A DNA stretch of 5,078 nt from Verrucomicrobiia bacterium (GTDB lineage Bacteria > Verrucomicrobiota > Verrucomicrobiia > Limisphaerales > UBA1319): positions 1 to 5,078 of the forward strand of contig JADGRT010000258.1 in assembly GCA_017880715.1 (NCBI GenBank), written 5' to 3'. Shown here in pieces: positions 1 to 4,990 of the stretch; within the stretch, counting starts at the first letter, position 1; each line of letters opens with the position of its first letter. The notes under the pieces are model-generated. The model did no database searches, had not been told where the DNA came from, and saw nothing but the letters and a program-made list of their open reading frames with translations. A program made the position numbers and the translations under genes.

Positions 1-253
1 ACGAGCCATTCAGAGTGTGAAATATCCAAGCTAAGGCCACAACCTTCGTTCTCCCAAGCGCCATTACAGACCAACCCCACTTGGGGCGCCTTTTGCTGCG
101 TGCTTCGGGCAAACAAACGGATAGGAATTTGGCTTTTGTTGCCCCCCGTTTATTGGCGCTGCGCGGGTGATTTGTGCCAGGCTCTATTCGCGGAATTCGC
201 GGGTTTTACTTTGGCCAAGGCCATGTCCCAATTGTGATTTAAAGCGCGGTCGC

Positions 254-282
254 CTGTCTCGCCGTAATCGGATGAAGGCGGA
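254..282. repeat. Dispersed ~30-bp repeat, copy 1
   Basis: A diverged copy of the element with the pattern TCGCGCCGAAAT, three variable bases, ATGAAG, then CGGA. Here it reads CTCGCCGTAATCGG followed by ATGAAGGCGGA. The other copies are at 434-463 and 3691-3720. Confidence 0.6.
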
Positions 283-304
283 AGCTTGGCGAAGACGGGA
301 GGAT

Positions 305-358
305 GGCGGATTTCCTCTCCGCCTCGAACGGGGAGAGGATTAAAGGTGAGGTGTCGAT
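305..358. repeat. 54-bp direct repeat, copy 1 (downstream of hsdS remnant)
   Basis: This stretch is identical over 54 bases to 3734-3787, in the same orientation and at the same distance from the hsdS-type stop codon. It contains a hairpin at 314-338: CCTCTCC pairing with GGAGAGG, extendable to nine pairs with one bulge. On the minus strand it reads CTCACCTTTAATCCTCTCC, resembling a widespread dispersed repeat of environmental bacteria. There is no T-run, so I do not call it a terminator. Confidence 0.9.
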
Positions 359-433
359 TCTCCATGTTTTCATCCCGTTCATAACTCACCTCGAAATGCC
401 CGATCCAGAATGGCCGGCAATAGTGCATCCAAC

Positions 434-463
434 CTTGTCGCGCCGAAATTTGATGAAGCCGGA
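434..463. repeat. Dispersed ~30-bp repeat, copy 2 (inside hsdS remnant)
   Basis: It matches 3691-3720 at about 25 of 30 positions, including the exact block TCGCGCCGAAAT. It makes up part of the in-frame insertion in the hsdS remnant and encodes ASSNFGATR-type residues on the minus strand. Confidence 0.75.
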
Positions 464-467
464 TCAG

Positions 468-515
468 CGGCGGCCCGCCCCGTGTCCTTTACGGCGGCCT
501 GCCCCGTGTTATTTA
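468..515. repeat. Tandem 24-bp repeat, two units
   Basis: The units at 468-491 and 492-515 differ at only three positions. Each starts CGGCGGCC and contains GCCCCGTGT. Followed by another CGGCGG, they form most of the in-frame insertion in the hsdS remnant. A further partial unit (CCTGCCCCGTGTTCTTTACGG) occurs at 2930-2950. Twenty-four bases is eight codons, so adding or losing units would not shift the frame. Confidence 0.85.
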
Positions 516-553
516 CGGCGGTCTCGGCCTGCGAACGCTTCAGCGCGTCCACC
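498..553. repeat. 56-bp coiled-coil/24-mer module, copy 1
   Basis: By hand it matches 2930-2985 at about 48 of 56 positions without gaps. Its right part (517-553) also matches 3868-3904 inside intact hsdS at about 31 of 37. On the minus strand it encodes VDALKRSQAETAVNNTGQ, the HsdS coiled coil followed by the repeat unit. Confidence 0.8.
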
Positions 554-616
554 TGCCGCTGCGCCGCTGTCAGCCGTACTCCAATCTGGTCGGCCAGCGC
601 GATCATGACGCTGTCT

Positions 617-1111
617 CTATTTTCTATTCTTGATGTCATCTTCGTAGGGCACGTTGTTCGCCTCGGCCCAGCCGATCACGAACTCCTTCATTGCCTCGTC
701 ACGGTATCCGAACCATTGGTCCTGAATACCCAGCCGGCAAAGCGTGTCCTTGAAATGGTGGAAAGCGCCGTGGCCCTTGACCGCACGCCAAAGCTGTTCA
801 GCGGCTTTCACGTCGGGCAATGCTCCGATGAATCGCTCCATGTGACGGTATTCGTCGAACTCAAACTTGCCCGGCGGATTAATGAAGCGGTCGCCGCTGT
901 GGTTCACAATCGCCCGTGCCGTTTCGACTTCTTCCTTCTGCCAGTCAGGCATGCCCCTCAACGCTTCGTCCTCGCCCTCTTCCACGGCGCTCAGGATACG
1001 GTCCGCCACGCTGACGATCCGGCCGGTGTGCCGGTCAAAATAGGTGCGCCGATCCACGGACTCGAACTCGAGAGCATCCGTCAACTCGCTCAGTTTGGCG
1101 AGTGGGTTCAT
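617..1111 (-). CDS. UPF0158 family protein
   Basis: This 164-residue acidic, soluble protein matches the UPF0158 family. The N-terminal part has LTDALEFESVDRRTYFDRHT (10-29) followed by GRIVSV, the family's typical description of a short beta unit. The C-terminal core has EFDEYRHMERFIGALPD (84-100), KGHGAFHHFKDTL (112-124) and WFGYRDEAMKEFVIGWAE (133-150), the most diagnostic stretch. The family's function is unknown. The ATG has only a weak upstream GAG. The gene begins 38 bases after a REP-like hairpin and its TAG stop is ten bases before the first ATG of the degraded hsdS tail. It looks complete, matching the normal family length. Confidence 0.9.
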   Translation of the reverse strand: MNPLAKLSELTDALEFESVDRRTYFDRHTGRIVSVADRILSAVEEGEDEALRGMPDWQKEEVETARAIVNHSGDRFINPPGKFEFDEYRHMERFIGALPDVKAAEQLWRAVKGHGAFHHFKDTLCRLGIQDQWFGYRDEAMKEFVIGWAEANNVPYEDDIKNRK

Positions 1112-1123
1112 ACAGTGACTCTA

Positions 1124-1170
1124 GTCCCGCCAGGGACGACACGCAATCGCCCACGGTTTCAACCGTGGGC
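1124..1170. repeat. REP-like double hairpin
   Basis: Two inverted repeats stand together between the nitroreductase and UPF0158 genes. GTCCC/GGGAC with a four-base loop is at 1124-1137. A perfect ten-base stem GCCCACGGTT/AACCGTGGGC with two central bases is at 1149-1170. No T-run follows in either direction, so a repetitive extragenic palindrome is likelier than an intrinsic terminator. Comparable elements are common in planctomycete and verrucomicrobial genomes and are often mobilised by RAYT transposases; none is encoded here. Confidence 0.7.
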
Positions 1171-1204
1171 TTGGGCAATTCCTCAACTCGTCATGGCCAA
1201 TTCC

Positions 1205-1798
1205 TCACAACCACCGCACCAGTTCAGCCAGCGGTTTGCGGCGCGAGGCGGGAGGCGCCGCCGCATCGGGATCGCACGGGTAACCCACCGTGATGACGAC
1301 CGCCGGCTTCACGGATGCCGGCCAGCCCACAATCCTGGCCACCACCCGCGGCTTGATCCAGCCAATCCAGCAGGTGCCCAGGCCGAGTTCCGTGGCTGCC
1401 AGCACCAGATGCTCGCCGGCGATGCCAATGTCCACCCAGGGGTAATCCACGCCCGAAACCGAGGCCGCGAGCCGGTGCGTCACGAAGGAGCGTTCCATGC
1501 CGACGACCACGTGGACGGGAGCGTCAATCGCCCAGGCCATCTTGATGCCGGGCAGGAAGCCGTCTTCCACGATGCGCCGCCTCAAATCGAGGTCGCGCAC
1601 CACGGCGAACCGCCACGGTTGCTGGTTGCAGGCGGAGGGTGCCAGCCGGGCAGCCTCCAGGATCTGCATCAATTGCGGCTCGGGCACCGGCTTGGATTGA
1701 TAGGCGCGGCAACTCACCCGCCGCGCAATGGCATCCCTCACCGGCATTCCCGTTGGTTCGGTGGGCAACTGACTCACGTGTTCGGGGTCGTGACTCAT
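1205..1798 (-). CDS. Nitroreductase family FMN-dependent oxidoreductase
   Basis: The 197-residue protein belongs to the nitroreductase superfamily, flavoenzymes that use NAD(P)H to reduce nitroaromatics, quinones, enones or related substrates; the substrate here cannot be read from sequence. Visible motifs are the N-terminal FMN-phosphate contact region RRVSCRAY (26-33), LEAARLAPSACNQQPWRFAV (47-66) and the C-terminal GIAGEHLVLAATELGLGTCW (125-144). After these comes WIKPRVVARIVGWP and a late strand AVVITVGYP. Length is typical for the compact subfamily. I chose the ATG at 1798. A GTG at 1825 would add nine residues but lies within a CACGGAT repeat, and the internal ATG at 1747 is also possible because conservation starts only just after it. 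No strong ribosome binding site precedes any of the three. The gene stands between two repeat-rich spacers and probably has its own promoter. Confidence 0.92.
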   Translation of the reverse strand: MSHDPEHVSQLPTEPTGMPVRDAIARRVSCRAYQSKPVPEPQLMQILEAARLAPSACNQQPWRFAVVRDLDLRRRIVEDGFLPGIKMAWAIDAPVHVVVGMERSFVTHRLAASVSGVDYPWVDIGIAGEHLVLAATELGLGTCWIGWIKPRVVARIVGWPASVKPAVVITVGYPCDPDAAAPPASRRKPLAELVRWL

Positions 1799-1811
1799 GA
1801 TTTCTTTTTCT

Positions 1812-1869
1812 ACCACGGATTTCACGGATTCAATTTTCTTCGATCCGTGTTCTCCGTGGCATCCGTGGT
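1812..1869. repeat. CACGGAT inverted repeat
   Basis: ACCACGGAT (1812-1820) and CACGGAT (1823-1829) are answered by their exact complements ATCCGTG (1843-1849) and ATCCGTGGT (1861-1869), with an AT-rich centre. This is a 58-base imperfect palindrome directly upstream of the nitroreductase ATG. It would lie in the promoter or leader region of that gene. A possible alternative GTG start falls inside it. Confidence 0.85.
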
Positions 1870-1906
1870 TAATCCCTTTTTCTTGTTGGCGTATTCAAAT
1901 TTCTAG

Positions 1907-1988
1907 GACCCTTTCAGACCCTTTCACTTTCAGGACCGACCCTTTCAGCCATATCACAATTCTAGCACTTTCCAGGACTGGCCCTTTC
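1907..1988. repeat. GACCCTTTCA short-repeat cluster
   Basis: GACCCTTTCA occurs three times (1907-1916, 1917-1926, 1938-1947). A longer related pair is at 1928-1946 (TTTCAGGACCGACCCTTTC) and 1969-1988 (TTTCCAGGACTGGCCCTTTC with an extra base). On the minus strand it reads AAAGGGTCGGTCCTGAAAG. It is non-coding and in the low-GC spacer between the membrane protein and nitroreductase genes. Confidence 0.75.
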
Positions 1989-2023
1989 CCCCTTTTTCAA
2001 AATCTGTTTTGGACACCAGTGTT

Positions 2024-2083
2024 CCGGAGTTGGAAGTTGGAAAATTGGAGTTCAGTGTTTTTCCTATTTCAGCCTTCAGCCTT
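2024..2083. repeat. Simple-repeat tract at the 3' end of the membrane protein gene
   Basis: GGAGTTGGAAGTTGG (2026-2040) is partly repeated as ATTGGAGTT (2044-2052). CAGCCTT is doubled at 2070-2083. The stop codon of the membrane protein gene (2076-2078) lies inside the CAGCCTT pair. No terminator hairpin is visible. Confidence 0.6.
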
Positions 2084-2813
2084 CCTTGTTCTCGCGCCGC
2101 GACTGCGGCACCAACCATTCGAGAAACCCGCCGATCCATTGATCCTCCCGCAAGTAGTTCGAATAACGAACGCACAAGTCCGCCATGCACGCCAAGGCCA
2201 GGAGGGCATCAAGCAGGGACGTGGGGATGCCGACAGAACCGATATGCAGGGAATCCTGACCCGTCATGGCCCCGAATAGTCCGCCCACGATCATCTTCCC
2301 GAGGCGCATGCTGGCGTTGATCGTCACGACGACAAACACGCCCTGCATCAGCACCATGGCAAAGCTCGTGAAGATGGAAAGCCCCGTGATCGTCCGGGGC
2401 ACGTAACCAAACCGGACGAGCCGCTGCTGGGTGCCGGACCAGAGCAGGCCGAGAAAAGGATACAATGGCAGCAGACAGACCCACACCACTTCGTTGAACG
2501 CCTCGCCGCGCCGGGACGAATCCCGCTCCGCCACGCTGTCCTCGCCGTAATTGAGAAACAGTTTGGGATTCGGGATCTTGCCCGGCGGCCACGGACGGAG
2601 AACGTAACGGATTTTAAAAGGTGGGTGGGCCTGGCCCTTCTCCACGAGGAGATACTTTTTTTCCCGGAAATAGATGGCCGGCGCGTTGTTGGTGCGGACT
2701 TCCCAGTCGGCCGTTTCGTGTTTAGCCTCGATGACCACTTCGTTGTTGGTGATGGTCACCCGGTCCGCTCCGATGCGGATGACCTGCTGATTTGTTTCGG
2801 GTTGTTCTGGCAT
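2076..2813 (-). CDS. Uncharacterised integral membrane protein
   Basis: I do not recognise a named family for this 245-residue protein. The N-terminal part (about 10-90) is soluble and beta-rich in appearance, with NEVVIEAKHETADWEVRTNN (24-43) and a proline-rich VLRPWPPGKIPNPK (71-84). The C-terminal half has hydrophobic segments at about 108-126 and 141-165, a weaker glycine-rich one around 171-185, and another at 197-215. The protein ends in a charged tail. There is no obvious signal peptide, so the N-terminal domain is probably cytoplasmic. The ATG lacks a clear Shine-Dalgarno sequence. The stop codon falls inside a repeated CAGCCTT tract (complement strand), so the last few residues come from repeat sequence. 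The open frame, hydrophobic pattern and absence of a better frame on either strand support a real gene. Confidence 0.75.
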   Translation of the reverse strand: MPEQPETNQQVIRIGADRVTITNNEVVIEAKHETADWEVRTNNAPAIYFREKKYLLVEKGQAHPPFKIRYVLRPWPPGKIPNPKLFLNYGEDSVAERDSSRRGEAFNEVVWVCLLPLYPFLGLLWSGTQQRLVRFGYVPRTITGLSIFTSFAMVLMQGVFVVVTINASMRLGKMIVGGLFGAMTGQDSLHIGSVGIPTSLLDALLALACMADLCVRYSNYLREDQWIGGFLEWLVPQSRRENKEG

Positions 2814-2897
2814 AATATTCGCAAGGCGGCTGTTTGCGGCGCAGAGTTGCGGCGGGGAAAATCAAAGTAAAGAAAATTTACCACGGTCACCCCATTT

Positions 2898-3017
2898 TCA
2901 AACCCAATCGATTCTTGCTTTTACGCGTGCCTGCCCCGTGTTCTTTACGGTGGTGTCGGCTTGCAGGCGCTTCCGCGCGTCCACCCCCGCTCTATTCCGC
3001 TCTGGTTTGGCATTCAT
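2898..3017 (-). CDS. Small 39-residue ORF coupled to the AP2-like gene; possible gene remnant
   Basis: The ATG overlaps the TGA of the AP2-like gene (ATGA). It is preceded by AAGGAG six bases upstream, encoded within the last codons of that gene, so the initiation signals look genuine. The product (MNAKPERNRAG, then VDARKRLQADTTVKNTGQA, then a short basic tail ending DWV) has no domain I recognise. From residue 12 it is built from the coiled-coil/24-mer repeat module shared with the hsdS tail and its remnant. I infer either a short real peptide or the 5' stub of a third cluster gene whose remainder was replaced by repeat sequence. It could also be fortuitous. Confidence 0.4.
   Translation of the reverse strand: MNAKPERNRAGVDARKRLQADTTVKNTGQARVKARIDWV
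2930..2985. repeat. 56-bp coiled-coil/24-mer module, copy 2
   Basis: This is the second copy of the module at 498-553, lying within the 39-codon small ORF after the AP2-like gene, in the same orientation. On the minus strand it reads VDARKRLQADTTVKNTGQ. No other HsdS sequence surrounds it, so the module has been separated from hsdS. Confidence 0.8.
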
Positions 3018-3457
3018 TGCATGCTCCTTACACCCGCGAGCCGGGCGCGGATGGCCAGCCGTCGTGCTTTCTTCGCGCCTAGCTTTTTCACCGAAAACAT
3101 TTTCCGCCGGACGACATACGGTTTCGGACTCCAGGTCGCTCTCCAATACGTTCGAAGCGGCCAAGATCGCCAGTCCACCATCCTCTGCACGCCGACGATG
3201 CCGGACGAACCCTTGCGCCGCGGAAGTTCCGCCCACCAGCGGCGCGACCTCTGTTTTGGCAGGCCAAGTTTTGCCAGCAACTTCCGGCGATGCTGTTGCG
3301 CGGCCGCCAGTGCCTGCTTGCGACCGCCGTGCGAACAATCGGTGAAAAATGCGGAATGGATTTTGCCCCGGCGTTGCACCCGCACAAAGAAACCGTGGTT
3401 GTGCTTTTCCGGCTGGTCAATCCGGCAGATGCCGGGCGTGCGTGATGGTTTGTTCAT
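3014..3457 (-). CDS. AP2-like domain protein with two modules
   Basis: The 147-residue, strongly basic protein resembles bacterial proteins with AP2/ERF-like DNA-binding folds. Module 1 (about residues 9-62) has GICRIDQPEKHNHGFFVRV, then GKIHSAFF and CSHGGRKQALAAA, the usual strand-strand-strand-helix order. Module 2 (about 84-142) has SSGIVGVQR, YWRATWSPKPYVVRRKMFSV and a C-terminal helix KKARRLAIRARLAG. Known members include HNH-endonuclease-associated DNA-binding domains and stand-alone proteins of unknown role; no nuclease motif is visible here. I chose the ATG that overlaps the VF530 stop (ATGA). A GTG at 3554-3556 would extend the protein by 33 residues, but these would lie inside VF530 coding sequence and lack family resemblance. 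There is no strong ribosome binding site, consistent with translational coupling to VF530. Confidence 0.85.
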   Translation of the reverse strand: MNKPSRTPGICRIDQPEKHNHGFFVRVQRRGKIHSAFFTDCSHGGRKQALAAAQQHRRKLLAKLGLPKQRSRRWWAELPRRKGSSGIVGVQRMVDWRSWPLRTYWRATWSPKPYVVRRKMFSVKKLGAKKARRLAIRARLAGVRSMQ

Positions 3458-3675
3458 AGTTCCGCAATAAACCAGTCTTCCACCTTCTGGCGTGCCCAGG
3501 GTGTTTTGCGCAGGAACGTGAGACTGGACTTTACCGAAGGATTGAACTGAAAACACCGGATGGGGATGCGCCGCCCCATCTCGCCCCAGCCATGCCGCTG
3601 GACCAGTTGATTGAGAATGTTCTCCAGCGTGATGCCATGCAAGGGATCGCGGGGATGGGAGGAAGGTGATGGCAT
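3454..3675 (-). CDS. VF530 family (DUF2132) small DNA-binding-type protein
   Basis: This 73-residue protein matches the VF530 family, named after a Vibrio fischeri protein. The recognisable core is DPLHGITLENILNQLV (10-25), GWGEMGRRIPIRCF (29-42), NPSVKSSLTFLRKTPWAR (45-62) and VEDWF (65-69), which covers essentially the whole family domain. The family is small, helical and suspected to bind DNA; its cellular role is not established. The ATG is preceded by AAGGAG with a nine-base spacer, a good ribosome binding site. Its stop codon overlaps the ATG of the AP2-like gene by four bases (ATGA), which suggests translational coupling. Upstream, a dispersed repeat (3691-3720) ends just before the ribosome binding site. 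Confidence 0.93.
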   Translation of the reverse strand: MPSPSSHPRDPLHGITLENILNQLVQRHGWGEMGRRIPIRCFQFNPSVKSSLTFLRKTPWARQKVEDWFIAEL

Positions 3676-3690
3676 GTCAGAGTTCTCCTT

Positions 3691-3720
3691 CTCGTCGCGC
3701 CGAAATCACATGAAGGCGGA
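3691..3720. repeat. Dispersed ~30-bp repeat, copy 3 (5' of VF530 gene)
   Basis: This copy sits immediately upstream of the AAGGAG ribosome binding site of the VF530 gene. It is followed at higher coordinates by a second GATGAAGGCG, giving a short tandem. It would be in the 5' untranslated region of a VF530 transcript or in the hsdS-VF530 read-through region. Confidence 0.75.
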
Positions 3721-3733
3721 TGAAGGCGCGGTC

Positions 3734-3787
3734 GGCGGATTTCCTCTCCGCCTCGAACGGGGAGAGGATTAAAGGTGAGGTGTCGAT
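3734..3787. repeat. 54-bp direct repeat, copy 2 (downstream of intact hsdS)
   Basis: Identical to 305-358, with the hairpin at 3743-3767. It begins 20 bases after the hsdS stop codon. Together with the coding tail it forms a gapless 127-base alignment between 3734-3860 and 305-431. It lies between hsdS and the VF530 gene and could end or attenuate transcription between them, but it lacks a following T-run. Confidence 0.9.
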
Positions 3788-3807
3788 GCTTTGCATTGGC
3801 TTCACTT

Positions 3808-4971
3808 TCACAATTCTCCTTTGAATGCACGATCCAGAATGGACGGTAAAAGTGCATCCAGCTCTTGGGCGGTCTCGACTTGTAGGCGCTTCAGCGCGTC
3901 CACCTCCGCCTGCAACGCGTCCAGCTCGGCCACGATTCGGAGCTGCGCGGGGAGCGAGGGGACGCTGATTTCAAAAACACCAATGCGCTCTTGGTTGATG
4001 ATCGGAAGTGTCGCTTGAGGTGCGGCAGCCATCAGGTCTTTCCCAAGACGCCGCATCCACCAGAAACCGTATTCGGGAAGAACCTCGTCCGAGAATTTGA
4101 TGCCGGTGATTTGCTGGTTTGCCGAACAGCGTTCGTGAGTGAGTGCAACCTTTCCCAGCGAACCGCCAATGGCAACCAACAAAACCGTGCCGGACTCAAA
4201 CATTCTAGCTTTGCGTTCTGCGAGTGCCACTTCGGACAACGTGCGCGATGAAGCGCCAAGTTGTTGCTGATACTCCAAGTCGCCGGGCGTATACCACTGA
4301 ATCGGACCGCCGTAATAGTCGCTACGGTCGCTTGGCGGCGTTGTGCCCGTGCTCATGGTTGAACACGCGCTGATTGGTTTGTCCAGAGTGCCTGGCGGCA
4401 ACCGGAGATGTTTCAGGGCTGAAAGCACAAGCGCCTCGGCTTCTTCGGCGGCTTGGTGGCGGAGGGTGCGCGCCTCGTGGATTTGGGCGGCCAGTTCCTC
4501 AATCCGCGCCACCACCCGCCGCTGCTCCGCCAACGGCGGCAGCGGGATTTCATATCCGAGCACATGCGCCGGGCGAATCGCCGCGTAGTTCGTCGAGCCT
4601 TGCGCCGCCACCTGCTCACGGAACGTTGGGGTTCGGATGAAAAAATCAAGGAACCGCCGGTCGAGCTTCGACTCGTCCACGACGAACAGGAAGTAGTGGC
4701 TGCTGACGATTGAGCCGTTAAGGGACTTCGGCACAATGCCAAAACCGCCGACCTTCGCATCAATCTCGGCCACGAGGAATTCGCCCGTGCGGCAGACCTG
4801 CTGCGTTTTGGTTTTGATGAGCGCGCCCGGAACGTCATCGCGTTGGACGATACCTTGAACGTGAAGCTGGACTCGCGGGCGTTTGTAAGTCGTGAGGTCA
4901 TCAATCGTGATGAACTCCTTCCGGTGCCGCAGCACCTCGCCCAGCCGCACGGTTGGCCACGATTTGCTCAT
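3808..4971 (-). CDS. hsdS: Type I restriction-modification specificity subunit HsdS
   Basis: The 387-residue product is the DNA-recognition subunit of a type I restriction-modification complex; in this family it selects the target sequence for the HsdM methylase and HsdR nuclease/translocase. It has the usual two halves. Target-recognition domain 1 spans about residues 5-140 and ends in the hallmark IPLPPLAEQRRVVARIEEL (142-160), followed by a coiled coil to about 190. Domain 2 spans about 195-335, with TGTTPPSDRSDYYGG (208-222) and the PGDLE element (229-233). It is followed by the second hallmark VPSLPAQLRIVAEL (337-350) and a C-terminal coiled coil ending DRAFKGEL. Length is near the family norm and the gene looks intact. 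The ATG is supported by GGAGG five bases upstream. No hsdM or hsdR is visible; they would be expected upstream, beyond the right edge. A degraded copy of its 3' end lies at 379-606. Confidence 0.95.
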   Translation of the reverse strand: MSKSWPTVRLGEVLRHRKEFITIDDLTTYKRPRVQLHVQGIVQRDDVPGALIKTKTQQVCRTGEFLVAEIDAKVGGFGIVPKSLNGSIVSSHYFLFVVDESKLDRRFLDFFIRTPTFREQVAAQGSTNYAAIRPAHVLGYEIPLPPLAEQRRVVARIEELAAQIHEARTLRHQAAEEAEALVLSALKHLRLPPGTLDKPISACSTMSTGTTPPSDRSDYYGGPIQWYTPGDLEYQQQLGASSRTLSEVALAERKARMFESGTVLLVAIGGSLGKVALTHERCSANQQITGIKFSDEVLPEYGFWWMRRLGKDLMAAAPQATLPIINQERIGVFEISVPSLPAQLRIVAELDALQAEVDALKRLQVETAQELDALLPSILDRAFKGEL

Positions 4972-4990
4972 GCGCCTCCAGTGGTTGTAG

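Larger units (their letters stand above)
1..378. other. Gene-poor left end, mostly repeats and unassigned sequence
   Basis: I see no convincing gene here. Positions 254-282 and 305-358 are copies of repeats found elsewhere in the window. Around 193-209 there is an imperfect palindrome centred on GAATTC. Positions 75-86 form a short CCCCA/TGGGG inverted repeat followed by GCGCCTTTT, too weak to call a terminator. One plus-strand frame is open from base 1 to a TGA near 237, with no early start codon and no recognisable family. It could be the end of a gene entering from the left or chance. Confidence 0.5.
379..606 (-). pseudogene. Remnant of an HsdS C-terminus with in-frame repeat insertion
   Basis: The 75 codons retain only the last conserved region of a type I specificity subunit: ADQIGVRLTAAQRQVDALKR (5-24), then LDALLPAILDRAFRGEL (59-75) and a stop. 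These match the intact HsdS tail VDALKRLQVETA...LDALLPSILDRAFKGEL. Both target-recognition domains are missing. Where the intact protein has two residues (QE), the remnant has 28 (VNNTGQAAVKDTG... to GATR; residues 31-58), encoded by a tandem 24-base repeat plus another dispersed repeat. The net gain is 78 bases, so the frame is kept. Whether it is translated is unclear; the ATG lies ten bases after the UPF0158 stop. I infer a duplicated or relic hsdS 3' end. The DNA of the tail and its downstream flank aligns to 3734-3904. Confidence 0.75.

Noticed and set aside
75..95. CCCCA/TGGGG inverted repeat followed by TTTT as a plus-strand terminator
   Set aside because: The stem is too short, with only two bases between the arms, and the T-run is short; no confirmed plus-strand gene precedes it.
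314..338. Possible intrinsic terminator after the hsdS remnant (and its twin at 3743-3767)
   Set aside because: The stem is reasonable but no T-run follows on either strand; it is better explained as part of the dispersed repeat.
150..428. A 92-codon minus-strand frame
   Set aside because: Its middle is the translated 54-bp repeat and its start lies in the hsdS remnant. The related frame at 3531-3857 diverges completely outside the repeat, so neither looks like a protein gene.
410..1906. A 498-codon open frame on the plus strand
   Set aside because: It lies antisense to three better-supported minus-strand features (hsdS remnant, UPF0158, nitroreductase), crosses two repeat spacers and has no recognisable domain. 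Long antisense frames are expected opposite GC-rich genes.
1954..2190. A 78-codon minus-strand frame at the end of the membrane protein gene
   Set aside because: It is a shadow of the membrane protein reading into simple repeats; no family resemblance and no ribosome binding site.
305..3787. CRISPR array or composite transposon bounded by the 54-bp direct repeats
   Set aside because: There are only two copies 3.4 kb apart, not regularly spaced, and no cas or transposase gene lies between them.
3531..3857. A 108-codon minus-strand frame overlapping hsdS and VF530
   Set aside because: It overlaps two confidently identified genes in another frame and is explained by the shared repeat.
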